From the NCBI GenBank assembly GCA_024655905.1, contig JANLFP010000008.1:119933-183932 (forward strand): a DNA stretch of 64,000 nucleotides, given 5' to 3'. The translations under genes were made by a program, and so were the position numbers. Below, piece after piece: positions 17,773 through 26,534 of the stretch. Origin of the DNA: Tepidanaerobacteraceae bacterium (GTDB taxonomy: Bacteria > Bacillota > Thermosediminibacteria > Thermosediminibacterales > Tepidanaerobacteraceae). The notes under the pieces were generated by a model. It made no database searches, was not told where the DNA came from, and was given only the letters and a program-made list of their open reading frames with translations. The stretch's first letter is position 1; the number at the start of each line of letters is the position of its first letter.

Positions 17773-19290
17773 TTATAATGTTCCTTGATTAAAATCTCTT
17801 TTATTTATCGTTACTTCTATTATCTTTTCCCGGGTAACCTCATCTCTATTGAATTCCGCTATGATTCTGCCTTTATGCATTACAAGAATCCTGTCGCTCA
17901 TGCCCAAAATTTCTGGCATTTCTGAAGAAATCATTATTATTCCATATCCTTTGGAAGCCAAGTTGCACATTATTTCATGCATGGCCGCCTTAGCTCCAAC
18001 GTCAATACCTTTTGTGGGCTCATCAAGAATCAATATTCTCAACTTTGCAGCCAGAAGCTTGGCTATTACGACTTTTTGCTGATTCCCTCCTGACAGGAAA
18101 TATACTTTATCTAAAACACTGTTGGCCTTGATTTGCAAAAGTTCAGCCATTTCTTTTGCTTTCATATATTCATTTGATTGACGCAACCACCCTCTTTGAG
18201 AAAGACTTTCTATCACCGGCAGAGTTATATTTTCCATGATGGAAAAAGGCAGCACCAGCCCCTGCTTCTGCCTATCTTCCGGTAAATACCCTATCCCCAG
18301 TTTCATTGCTTTAACAGGATTATCTATACGAACGGGCTTCCCTTGAATATATATCATTCCCGCATCAACAGGATGTATTCCAAATATGGCCTGAGCCAGT
18401 TCAGACCTTCCAGAACCTATAAGGCCGGTCACTCCAAGTATTTCTCCCTCATGCAGAGAAAAGGATATATCCGTAAAGACTCCCTTTTTTGATAAACCCT
18501 TTATTCTTAAAAGTTCTCTGCCAGCGTTTATTTTCTTTTTTGGGAAAAGCTGAGTTATTTCTCTGCCAGCCATAAATTTGATCAGGTCATCTCTACTCAG
18601 TTGAGACTTTTCCCATGTTCCTATATAATTTCCATCTCTAAAGACAGTTATCCTGTCTGCAATCTTATATATATCTTCTATCCGGTGGGAAACAAAAATA
18701 ATTGAAGCACCATCTTCTTTAAGCTTTTTTACAATGTTGAAAAGCTCTTCGGTTTCGTGCTGAGTTAATGCTGCAGTAGGTTCATCCATAATGAATATTT
18801 TTGCTTCCTGAGAAAGGGCTTTAGCAATCTCCACCATCTGCTGACAAGCTATGCTCAAATTTCCCATTTTTTCTTCCGGATCTATGTCGTTACCTACCAA
18901 ATGAAGCAATTCTTTTGCTTTATCATGCATCTTTTTCCATAAGAGCCGCTTTATCCCATAATTATTTATATATTCATGACCTAAAAAAATATTATCAGTT
19001 ATAGACATATCCGGAAAACATATAATGTTCTGATATATGGTGGCAATCCCCATCATCCTTGCTTCTCTGGGATTCTTAAAGGATACTCTTTCCCCATTCA
19101 AGAAAATTTCTCCTTCATCCGGCTGATAAACACCAGAAATTATTTTAATAAATGTAGATTTGCCTGCTCCATTTTCACCCACAAGAGCATGTATTTCCCC
19201 CGCCTTAAGGTTGAATTTAACTGCATCAAGTGCTTTTACACCGGGGAATGTCTTGGTAATGCCTTTAAGTTCCAGAATGTAATCTTCCAT
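17773..19290 (-). CDS. sugar ABC importer ATPase, two nucleotide-binding domains (second ATPase of operon)
   Basis: A 505-residue tandem ATPase. Domain 1 has GENGAGKST, LSIACQQMVEIAKAL and IFIMDEPTAALT. Domain 2 has GLIGSGRSE, LSGGNQQKVVIAKLL and ILILDEPTKGID. It is the closest partner of the two downstream permease genes (57 bases away). The upstream gap of 152 bases holds two CGTTT-type elements. A second tandem ATPase is encoded directly upstream, so this operon has one more ATPase than an importer needs. Confidence 0.92.
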   Translation of the reverse strand: MEDYILELKGITKTFPGVKALDAVKFNLKAGEIHALVGENGAGKSTFIKIISGVYQPDEGEIFLNGERVSFKNPREARMMGIATIYQNIICFPDMSITDNIFLGHEYINNYGIKRLLWKKMHDKAKELLHLVGNDIDPEEKMGNLSIACQQMVEIAKALSQEAKIFIMDEPTAALTQHETEELFNIVKKLKEDGASIIFVSHRIEDIYKIADRITVFRDGNYIGTWEKSQLSRDDLIKFMAGREITQLFPKKKINAGRELLRIKGLSKKGVFTDISFSLHEGEILGVTGLIGSGRSELAQAIFGIHPVDAGMIYIQGKPVRIDNPVKAMKLGIGYLPEDRQKQGLVLPFSIMENITLPVIESLSQRGWLRQSNEYMKAKEMAELLQIKANSVLDKVYFLSGGNQQKVVIAKLLAAKLRILILDEPTKGIDVGAKAAMHEIMCNLASKGYGIIMISSEMPEILGMSDRILVMHKGRIIAEFNRDEVTREKIIEVTINKRDFNQGTL

Positions 19291-19301
19291 AATCCGTTCT
19301 C

Positions 19302-19348
19302 TTTTCGTTTATCCGATTTCTAATTCATGAAATATCGTTTATGTTCGG
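19302..19348 (+). promoter_or_regulatory. two CGTTTAT elements, possible DeoR-type operator
   Basis: TTTTCGTTTATCCG (19302-19315) and TATCGTTTATGTTCGG (19333-19348) lie about 15-55 bases upstream of the second ATPase gene of the first importer operon. They resemble the half of the 7350/21820 sites that contains CGTTT. The evidence is similarity by eye only. Confidence 0.3.
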
Positions 19349-19442
19349 TTGTGTTTTATTAATAATTTTCATATATTATATATTCTATACGAATGTGGAA
19401 AAATCCTTCTTTCGAGAAAAAAAACTTGTTGGATTTTTATTA

Positions 19443-20966
19443 TTATGATTGATTGTGTTTTTTTATGGCGTATTCCCCTCCCGATGCATAAAATAGTATT
19501 TTTTCCTGTGTGGCTTCAGATCTCGAAAATTCTTTCCTTATTTCTCCGTTATACATCACCAATATTCGATCACACATACCTATCAATTCCGACAAATCCG
19601 AAGAAATTAAAATTATAGCCACACCTGAACGCAAAAGCTCATTTATGATGTTATAAATATCCACTTTAGAACTGATGTCTATGCCGCTTGTGGGCTCTTC
19701 AATTATCATAATCTTTGCATTTGCAAAAAGCCATTTTGCAAAAAGCAACTTTTTCTGATTGCCGCCGCTTAGATTTTGGGCAGTTTCTCTTTCTTCTGCC
19801 TTTATCTCAAGCCGTTTTATAAAGTCTTTGGCAATTCTAAGTTCTTCAGTCCTTATAAGAAATCCCTTTTCCGATACTCGGCTAAGGTTGGTCAACGTAA
19901 TATTCTCCGGTATATTCATTTTCAAAATTAAACTTTCTCTTGCTCCGATTCCTGTCAGATAACATAAACCATTTTTAATCGCCAGGTCAGGAGTGATACT
20001 TCTATACAGCCTGTCATTTATAAATATCTTGCCTTCAAAAGGTCTACAAATGCCGAATAATGTTTTTGCCAGTGTCCTTCGACCGGCTCCGCTGAGGCCT
20101 GTTATGCCCAGTATCTCTCCGCTTTTGAGGCTAAAACATATATTTTTTATTCGGTCATTATATCCCAGATTTTCAACTTTAAGCACTTCTTTGCCTATTT
20201 TTACCCGGAGCTTAGGGTATCTATCCTCCATTTCCTTCCCGGCCATCATCTTAATTATATGATCTATTTCTAAATTTTTCGCACTGCTTGTTTCCACCAC
20301 CTCGCCATCTCTTAATATGGTTAAACTATCTGCAATTCTTCTTACTTCCTCCAGTCTGTGGGAAATGAAAATGACTGTGACCCCTAATTTTTTTACATCT
20401 CTTATTACTTTAAAAAGCATGTCAATTTCACGTTCGGTAAGAGCTGTAGTAGGCTCGTCCATGATGATTATTCTTGATTTTTGAGATAGGGCTTTAATTA
20501 TTTCCACAAATTTTTGCTCAGCTATTGTCAGAGTCTTGACTAAAGTTTGCGGTGTTAAAGTCAAGCCAAGGTATTCCAAATATTTTTGAGTGTCTTGATA
20601 AACCTTTTGCCAGTCAATCAATCTCAGCAATCTTGTTTTTTTCAATGGTTCACGTTGAAGGAATATATTTTCCGCCACAGTCAATTCTGGAAAAAGACTT
20701 ATATCCTGAAAAATCATTGATATTCCCAGGTCCTGGGCCTGTCTGGGATTGAGAATGACTGCCTGCTTTCCGTCAATAAAAATCTCTCCGGAATCGGGCT
20801 GGTATACACCAGCCAAAATTTTCATCAGAGTCGATTTGCCCGCACCGTTCTCACCCACCAAAGCATGCACTTCGCCTCTATAGACAAAAAGGTTGATTTT
20901 TTTTAAAACAGCATTTCCACTGAATTTTTTTGTAATATTTTTCATTTCTAAAAAATATCCCAACAT
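19443..20966 (-). CDS. sugar ABC importer ATPase, two nucleotide-binding domains (first ATPase of operon)
   Basis: A 507-residue tandem ATPase. Domain 1 has GENGAGKST, LTIAEQKFVEIIKAL and IIIMDEPTTALT. Domain 2 has GLSGAGRRT, LSGGNQKKLLFAKWL and IMIIEEPTSGID; Asp is replaced by Glu in the second Walker B (EEP), which departs from the usual DEP. GGGG lies four bases before the ATG, a tight spacing. It follows the DeoR gene by 18 bases and so should be cotranscribed with it. Whether it serves the same permeases as the ATPase at 17773 or an importer elsewhere is unknown. Confidence 0.9.
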   Translation of the reverse strand: MLGYFLEMKNITKKFSGNAVLKKINLFVYRGEVHALVGENGAGKSTLMKILAGVYQPDSGEIFIDGKQAVILNPRQAQDLGISMIFQDISLFPELTVAENIFLQREPLKKTRLLRLIDWQKVYQDTQKYLEYLGLTLTPQTLVKTLTIAEQKFVEIIKALSQKSRIIIMDEPTTALTEREIDMLFKVIRDVKKLGVTVIFISHRLEEVRRIADSLTILRDGEVVETSSAKNLEIDHIIKMMAGKEMEDRYPKLRVKIGKEVLKVENLGYNDRIKNICFSLKSGEILGITGLSGAGRRTLAKTLFGICRPFEGKIFINDRLYRSITPDLAIKNGLCYLTGIGARESLILKMNIPENITLTNLSRVSEKGFLIRTEELRIAKDFIKRLEIKAEERETAQNLSGGNQKKLLFAKWLFANAKIMIIEEPTSGIDISSKVDIYNIINELLRSGVAIILISSDLSELIGMCDRILVMYNGEIRKEFSRSEATQEKILFYASGGEYAIKKHNQS

Positions 20967-20984
20967 ATGTCCCCCGCATATTAA

Positions 20985-21755
20985 CTATTCAAATTCATAG
21001 GTTGTGTACAACTTTACGGCATGTTCGAAAAAAAAGCTTTTAAATTCAGAAGGAATTTCTTTGTTTGTTATTATTTTTTTAGCCATCGTAAGATCTCCCA
21101 ATTTTGCAAAGGCCGTCTTATAAAATTTTGTATGATCTGCCACAATAATTATTTCTTTCGAAATTTTGGCCACTTCCTGAATAAACATAGCCTCCTCGTA
21201 TCTATCAAGAGTATAGCCCGAATCAAAATTAACCCCTTTCACACCTATAAAGGCTTTATTTATATATATGCCGTAAAGGGCCTGATGAGCAAATCGGCCA
21301 ACAAGCATAGAAGTTGATGGCACCAGATCGCCACCGGTAACTATTACCTTCACTCCGAGGCTATCTTTGAGTTCAAGAGCTATTGCCAGATCATTTGTCA
21401 CCACCGTGATTTTCTTATCCTTTATTTTTTTAGCTATTTCCAGACAGGTAGTCCCATAGCCAAGAAAAACTGCCTCTCCGTTCTCAATCATCTGGGCTGC
21501 AATGCTGCCAATCATTTTCTTGTCTTCAGGTGTTTCTGACTCTGCTTCTTCCAGAACATTTTTTTGCAGAATATCCTCGTTCAGCACTGCTCCACCATAG
21601 ATTTTTATCAAAAACCCTTCCTGTTCCAGCTTATCCAGATCCCGGCGGATAGTAACCTCGGTAACATCAAACATCTCACTTAGCTGAGAAACATCTACGC
21701 GTTTTTCTTTAAAAAGGATTTCTTTAATTTTATTCTGTCGTTCAATTGCAAACAT
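20985..21755 (-). CDS. DeoR-family regulator of the first importer operon
   Basis: A regulator of about 256 residues. The DeoR helix-turn-helix has VTEVTIRRDLDKLEQEGFL and YGGAV; the C-terminal sensor has GYGTTCLEIA, TGGDL and IVADHTKFYKTA. The start MFAIERQNK is favoured because GGAG lies nine bases before it; an ATG five codons earlier overlaps that region. It heads the operon ATPase-ATPase-permease-permease-binding protein and likely controls it together with itself through the site at 21820-21836. Confidence 0.9.
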   Translation of the reverse strand: MFAIERQNKIKEILFKEKRVDVSQLSEMFDVTEVTIRRDLDKLEQEGFLIKIYGGAVLNEDILQKNVLEEAESETPEDKKMIGSIAAQMIENGEAVFLGYGTTCLEIAKKIKDKKITVVTNDLAIALELKDSLGVKVIVTGGDLVPSTSMLVGRFAHQALYGIYINKAFIGVKGVNFDSGYTLDRYEEAMFIQEVAKISKEIIIVADHTKFYKTAFAKLGDLTMAKKIITNKEIPSEFKSFFFEHAVKLYTTYEFE

Positions 21756-21819
21756 TATCTTTCGCTCCATAAAAAACTTGATTGCAGATTATACTTTTTG
21801 ATTATATTTTATCATATTA

Positions 21820-21836
21820 TTTTCGTTTGTGTATAG
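21820..21836 (+). promoter_or_regulatory. candidate DeoR operator (TTTTCGTTTGTGTATAG)
   Basis: This 17-mer matches 7350-7366 (opposite orientation) at 16 of 17 positions. It is followed at once by TTTGTTT-CAAAA-AAACAAA, a small inverted repeat, and lies 65 bases upstream of the DeoR start. The rest of the gap (21837-21941) shows no gene. Confidence 0.45.
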
Positions 21837-21941
21837 TTTGTTTCAAAAAAACAAATGCTTTTGAATCATCCTGGTTACCATATCACTTCGGTACATAAAC
21901 TATTGGATAGCATAATTTTTAGTATCAACTGCAAAATACAG

Positions 21942-21974
21942 AAAAACCTCCTGCAAACACATAGTTGCAGAAGG
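21942..21974 (-). terminator. rho-independent terminator after the SLH fragment
   Basis: The minus strand reads CCTTCTGCAA, an 8-base loop, TTGCAGGAGG, then TTTTT. The ten-base stem has one mismatch. It lies about 120 bases past the stop of the SLH stump and ahead of the regulator-importer operon. Confidence 0.75.
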
Positions 21975-22095
21975 ATCATTTTAAGAACAGCTAGAAGGCA
22001 AGCACGCAACTTTCTATAAACAAACTTGTGTTAGAGTTTTAATGTCCACAGGAGATGATTGCATAAGCATTAACCTTGTACGCTACAATACAAAC

Positions 22096-22506
22096 TCATT
22101 CTACAAGATTGAAAAGCCTACAAATAATCGTAGCTGCCTGCGCCCTCGTTGCCTGGCCTTTCGGTAAAAATCTGCTGTCACCTACGCCGTTAATTACACC
22201 TGCATTTTGCATTGCAATAACTGCATCTACTGCGTATGGCGAAATATCGGATTTATCTGTGAACTGAATTACAGATGCATTTGTATTAAGATTTGCCTTA
22301 ACCAGTTGCGCTATTCTGTAAGCCATAACCGCCATATCCTGCCGGGTTATTTGATCATTTACTCCGAAACTGCCATCTCCCTTGCCTTTTACTATGCCCA
22401 GCTTCTGTGCTGCCGCGATCGAGCTGTAATACCACATTCCTTCCTTTACATCTCTAAAAGTACAGCTGGCCGTATCATCTTCCAGATCAAATGCCTGCAT
22501 CAGCAT
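22096..22506 (-). pseudogene. 3' stump of an SLH-domain surface protein
   Basis: The 136-residue reading contains most of two S-layer homology domains (FRDVKEGMWYYSSIAAAQKLGIVKGKGDGSF, here in pieces: FRDVKEGMWYY, GIVKGKGDGSF, ITRQDMAVMAYRI, GVINGVGDSRFLPKG, ATRAQAATIICRL). The homology continues a few codons upstream of the first ATG (YIKMLMQAF) to an in-frame TAG, so the domain is cut in the middle. There is no signal peptide and no catalytic part. Its SLH sequence differs from the cassette of the two neighbouring rhamnosidases, so it is the tail of another wall-anchored protein, probably displaced by the GH106 gene. Its terminator (21942-21974) survives. Confidence 0.75.
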
Positions 22507-22536
22507 CTTTATGTATACCTAATTAAACTGCATTAA

Positions 22537-22568
22537 GAGGAGACCAGCGAATAATTGCCAATCTCCTC
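22537..22568 (-). terminator. hairpin after the GH106 gene
   Basis: Arms GAGGAGA and TCTCCTC are separated by 18 bases, about 20 bases beyond the stop of the gene at 22588. There is no T-run on the minus side, so termination may be weak. The equivalent place after the GH78 gene has a related hairpin with GAGGAGACT. Confidence 0.4.
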
Positions 22569-22587
22569 CATTATTCCTCTTCTAAAT

Positions 22588-25500
22588 CTATCTGTTAATC
22601 AATCTGTAAATGATGACGGCTACTTCGGCTCTTGTGGTAGTTCCTTTAGGATTAATATTTATCCCATCTCCCTTTATTATACCTTCCTTAACCAAAGTCG
22701 CTACGCTGCTCACCGCATATTCAGCCACCTGCGACGCATCGGCAAACCCGCTTATGTCCGAAGCCGTTCCCGTCTCGTCAATCTTCCCGGCTGCTTTCAA
22801 CGCCCTAAACACAAGCACCATCATGTCCTGCCTGGATATCTCGCCCTTGGGATTGAATTTGCCGTCTCCTACTCCTGTTGCAATTCCAAGCGCCTTCGCG
22901 ATTCCAAGCGCTTCATAATAGTAATCATCCTGGCTCACATCATCAAAACCGGAGTCAAATTTCGCTTTTAGGCCAAGCGCTCTTACTAGAAGCAGCATGA
23001 AGTCCGCCCTAGTTATGTTTTTGCCAGGCTCGAATGTTGTCTCGGAAGTGCCTTTAATAATACCCTTTTCCGCCAGCTTTTCTATCGCCTCCTCTGCCCA
23101 TGAATAGCGTGCTGTGTCAACAAACTTCTTGGCCGGCTTCTCAGGTGTTGCAGGCTTTTCAGGTGTCGTTGGCGTTTCAGGTGTTGCCGGTGTCTCGGAT
23201 GTTGCAGGCGTCGTAGGTGCTGTTGTACCACCACTTCCGCTGCTGCTTCCGCCTGAGCTGCCGTCTCTGTCTGAGCTGCCCGAATCACTGTGATGGCTAA
23301 TGTTGCTTCCCATAACTATTGCCTGACCATAAGGAGTAATTGTTACAGGTCCGGTTAAACCGTATTTCTGGGAACCTCTTGCCATTGTTGTTCCTGCTTT
23401 GCTAACTGCATTCAAAAGAGTAGTTGATGCCTTGATCTTTATTGTATTGTCACCAATTTTAAGATATCTTCCAATATCAATAACATGGGTACTTTGATTA
23501 ATTGGAGGCAGTACCTTACCGTTTATAGTTATCTCATTTACATCATCACAAGTTCCAAGATTTAAATCTGCTCTCTTTATACCATCCCAATCAGAACCTA
23601 AAGTTATTGTAGTCGAGTATTCTGCCACACCAGATACATCTTGTAATCCTTCTATCTTATCCCAAGTAGTCAGTCCGGTAAGATCCTTTATAATATTTGT
23701 TTTATCTGTATTTATGCCATACGGACCAACTCCTGCAGCTGCCGGTGTCCAACTTTCTACATTCAGTTTCCACTGTGAGTTGGTCAGGTCAATAGCATCA
23801 GGTATACTTGAAATTGACACATTTATTGTCTTGCCATTGTTCAATGTAACTGCATACGTACCTGCTACCCTGGCACTTGCTACGATAGAACCATCGACAT
23901 ACTCTATATTTTCAGTCTGACTACTAATTACATTTGGTAGGTTAGGTTTCACACCGAACATATCACTTGCAGTAATCGCAATGATTGTAGTTTCTTCAGG
24001 TGCTAGTTTTATGTGAGTAGTAATCTTGTTGTTCGAAGTCGTATACTGTGCGACTGGAACAATAGACCCTGTCCAGGGATCTAATTTGTAAGGCTGTCCA
24101 GCTCCTTTTAATGTGATATTCATATCGGCCGTTCTAGTATCTGCATTATATAAAAAGTAATAATCTACTCCGTCATCAGAGCGATGTACGTTGTGTACAG
24201 CGATATCATCTGAGTATTTAGCCGCAGGGGTTACATCTAAATCCTCAAGGGCTTTCTTCACATCTATTTCCGAATATACACGACGTACATTGGGTAATTT
24301 TAAAAGAGAGCGCATCAATTCAGATATTTTAACACTCTCATTAGCCACATCCAGTCCTGGTACAGTTGTTGGAGTACTCCCCACCACTACAATCGGCAGA
24401 CCATCTTTTGCATATTGCAGAATTTTTTCTGCCGATTTAAGTTTTATATTCGTAACAATATTACCATCCAAAACCAATGCTTTATATGCAGGGCCATTAG
24501 TATTAAGCATACCGTTATTTACTGTTGCAGATTCAAGTTCTAACTGTGCAGGACCTATATAATCATAAGTATAACCTGCATTTGACAAGGATTGGTCACT
24601 GAAATATGGACCTCTTGTAACTGAAATGCTTTCCTGATAGAATGCAACATCGACTTTTGGAGTTCCTTTTTGGAGAACTACCTGCGTTCTCCCTATATAA
24701 TTTGTTATATTTTTCATATAATTCCAACTTGGAGCATGAGTTGAACTCCACTCCCCTGGAAACCATCCTAACATGCCACAAAAGCCGGGCCATCTCGCTT
24801 CACCATTCGGCCATTGATCGCTCGCAAGCTTTTGATATGAGGAACCGTGCAGTATTACCCGGTTGACTCCCACTGAAGTAGCCTGATTAAATAATTTGAT
24901 TATATCTTGCCATGTCTGTGCAAAGCCTTTTCCATTGGCTCCAAGTTCTTCGGACACAATATTCTTTGATGACATATGCGCAGCTCCAGCAAGTGCCCTG
25001 AAGCTATCATAATTACCTGAACCAAATCCAAGAGATTCACCCTCAGGTACATCAACCATACTGAAACATTCAAGGCTATCAGCAACTGGATTGCCATAAG
25101 GCTGTGCTCTGTAGATAAATCCTACGGAATTCGCCCAGTTCTTGATGGGCATTAAATGGTTCTCAACATATAACTGACCCTTTACTTCATTAAAATCTCT
25201 GTTTATACGTTCCGCTCTTTCACTTGATACAATATTGAATGTGTAAGTACCCTTTTGTTCCGTTCCCCCTTCTTGTGCTACGCCCCTGTATAGCAACGGT
25301 AAATATTTAGTAATATCATATCCCTTTAATCGTTTGAATTCTGTCAGCATACTATCTGTCCATTGCAATGTCCCTGTAACCTCTAAGGAATCTTCAAATA
25401 GACATGTTGGATAATTCTTGATATGATTTTTTATAATATCACTCTTACCCAGTATATATTCATCCCAAAAGTCAGTTACCGCTTTAGCTCCTGCTTTACT

Positions 25501-26370
25501 TAAATGGTCAACACAATAGGATTGCGGCACTGATAGCGGCGCATTAGTTGCTGAAACAGTTGCGCCTGTGCCCTGTTGCCAGAAACCAAGCAGTATCCAT
25601 TGACTTCCGTCATCAGGTGCAGTCCATGTAATCCCGTCATTATAAACAGCACCAGTTACAGAGTCTATGCCGCTATACACCGAACTGGTCACATCCTGCA
25701 TTGAACTTTCATCAATGGTATAATTGTAAGATATCGTTGGAGGCCCCCAACCACCTGATGATGTTCCTTTTGATAAGTTAATCACTTTTGCTGCAGTTAC
25801 AGCAATAAGCTTCTGTTTTTTAACAACTGGACTTAATAGTCCCGGATTAGGTACTTTACCTGTGTATGTATCACCTGCGTTTACTGTCTGTATTCCAAAG
25901 TCCAATTGTTTAGATGCCCCATCGCTGTCAGGCGTAATCAAAGGTGAAACAGCGGGCCAAACAGGACCTATTGTTACATCCGCTATCATATTGTTTGCCT
26001 CTGCAGCTATAAACACTCCTTCAATCGCTTTAACCCATGAATCCGTATTCCATCCATACTTCGCAGGATCTACCGACGAAGTCAACGTTGGTGTAGGAAG
26101 ATCAGCTATTTCGACACCACCATACCCTTTGTCAGCCATATCTTTCAATTGTATTGCAATTTCATTCGAGTCCACTGCACCTCCTGGAAGCCAATATCTT
26201 GTCATCAATTTAGCTTGCTGTCCAGGGTTTACAAACTCGCTGACAAAACTACTGTTTGCAATTGTTGAAGCCGATACTGTAGCTCCGTTTGCGAGCATAG
26301 TTGAAAGAATAAAAATCATGCTCATAAACGTACATAGAATTCGCCTTAATGGAATCTTAACCTTCATCAT
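22588..26370 (-). CDS. secreted, SLH-anchored GH106-like alpha-L-rhamnosidase
   Basis: A 1260-residue surface enzyme. A signal peptide (MMKVKIPLRRILCTFMSM onward) ends near VSAS at about residue 34. The GH106-type catalytic region follows: YWLPGGAVDSNEIAIQLKD near residue 60, GYGGVEIADL, IGPVWPAVSP, EDSLEVTG, VPEGESLGFG, SEELGANGKGF and HGSSYQ. A galactose-binding-like beta domain (about 865-1030, SQWKLNVESW, ADLNLGTCDDVNEITING) comes next, then a Pro/Thr-rich linker (about 1048-1080) and three SLH domains (about 1082-1260). It would cleave terminal rhamnose from rhamnogalacturonan or similar polymers at the wall. The start follows AGGAGG; an ATG eleven codons upstream lacks a ribosome site. 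Its last 452 bases of SLH coding are identical to those of the GH78 gene. Confidence 0.85.
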   Translation of the reverse strand: MMKVKIPLRRILCTFMSMIFILSTMLANGATVSASTIANSSFVSEFVNPGQQAKLMTRYWLPGGAVDSNEIAIQLKDMADKGYGGVEIADLPTPTLTSSVDPAKYGWNTDSWVKAIEGVFIAAEANNMIADVTIGPVWPAVSPLITPDSDGASKQLDFGIQTVNAGDTYTGKVPNPGLLSPVVKKQKLIAVTAAKVINLSKGTSSGGWGPPTISYNYTIDESSMQDVTSSVYSGIDSVTGAVYNDGITWTAPDDGSQWILLGFWQQGTGATVSATNAPLSVPQSYCVDHLSKAGAKAVTDFWDEYILGKSDIIKNHIKNYPTCLFEDSLEVTGTLQWTDSMLTEFKRLKGYDITKYLPLLYRGVAQEGGTEQKGTYTFNIVSSERAERINRDFNEVKGQLYVENHLMPIKNWANSVGFIYRAQPYGNPVADSLECFSMVDVPEGESLGFGSGNYDSFRALAGAAHMSSKNIVSEELGANGKGFAQTWQDIIKLFNQATSVGVNRVILHGSSYQKLASDQWPNGEARWPGFCGMLGWFPGEWSSTHAPSWNYMKNITNYIGRTQVVLQKGTPKVDVAFYQESISVTRGPYFSDQSLSNAGYTYDYIGPAQLELESATVNNGMLNTNGPAYKALVLDGNIVTNIKLKSAEKILQYAKDGLPIVVVGSTPTTVPGLDVANESVKISELMRSLLKLPNVRRVYSEIDVKKALEDLDVTPAAKYSDDIAVHNVHRSDDGVDYYFLYNADTRTADMNITLKGAGQPYKLDPWTGSIVPVAQYTTSNNKITTHIKLAPEETTIIAITASDMFGVKPNLPNVISSQTENIEYVDGSIVASARVAGTYAVTLNNGKTINVSISSIPDAIDLTNSQWKLNVESWTPAAAGVGPYGINTDKTNIIKDLTGLTTWDKIEGLQDVSGVAEYSTTITLGSDWDGIKRADLNLGTCDDVNEITINGKVLPPINQSTHVIDIGRYLKIGDNTIKIKASTTLLNAVSKAGTTMARGSQKYGLTGPVTITPYGQAIVMGSNISHHSDSGSSDRDGSSGGSSSGSGGTTAPTTPATSETPATPETPTTPEKPATPEKPAKKFVDTARYSWAEEAIEKLAEKGIIKGTSETTFEPGKNITRADFMLLLVRALGLKAKFDSGFDDVSQDDYYYEALGIAKALGIATGVGDGKFNPKGEISRQDMMVLVFRALKAAGKIDETGTASDISGFADASQVAEYAVSSVATLVKEGIIKGDGININPKGTTTRAEVAVIIYRLINR
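22604..23055 (-). repeat. 452-bp identical SLH-coding repeat, copy 1
   Basis: By eye it is identical, base for base, to 26551-27002 (offset 3947). It covers most of the three SLH domains. On both sides the sequences diverge within one or a few bases although the proteins stay similar. Confidence 0.85.
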
Positions 26371-26487
26371 AATATTTCCTCCTCGTATTGCTTTTATAAT
26401 CAAACGTCATAACAATACGCTTTAAGAATTTTTCAAGGATACTTTTTTCAACTAATAAATAATAATAAATATTTAAAAAGATGATAG

Positions 26488-26521
26488 GAGGAGACTGACA
26501 CTATACAGCGTTAGTCCCCTC
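26488..26521 (-). terminator. rho-independent terminator after the GH78 gene
   Basis: The minus strand reads GAGGGGACTAAC, a 10-base loop, GTCAGTCTCCTC (two wobble pairs), then CTATCATCTTTTT. It lies 14 bases beyond the stop of the gene at 26535. Confidence 0.65.
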
Positions 26522-26534
26522 TTATTAGTCAATT

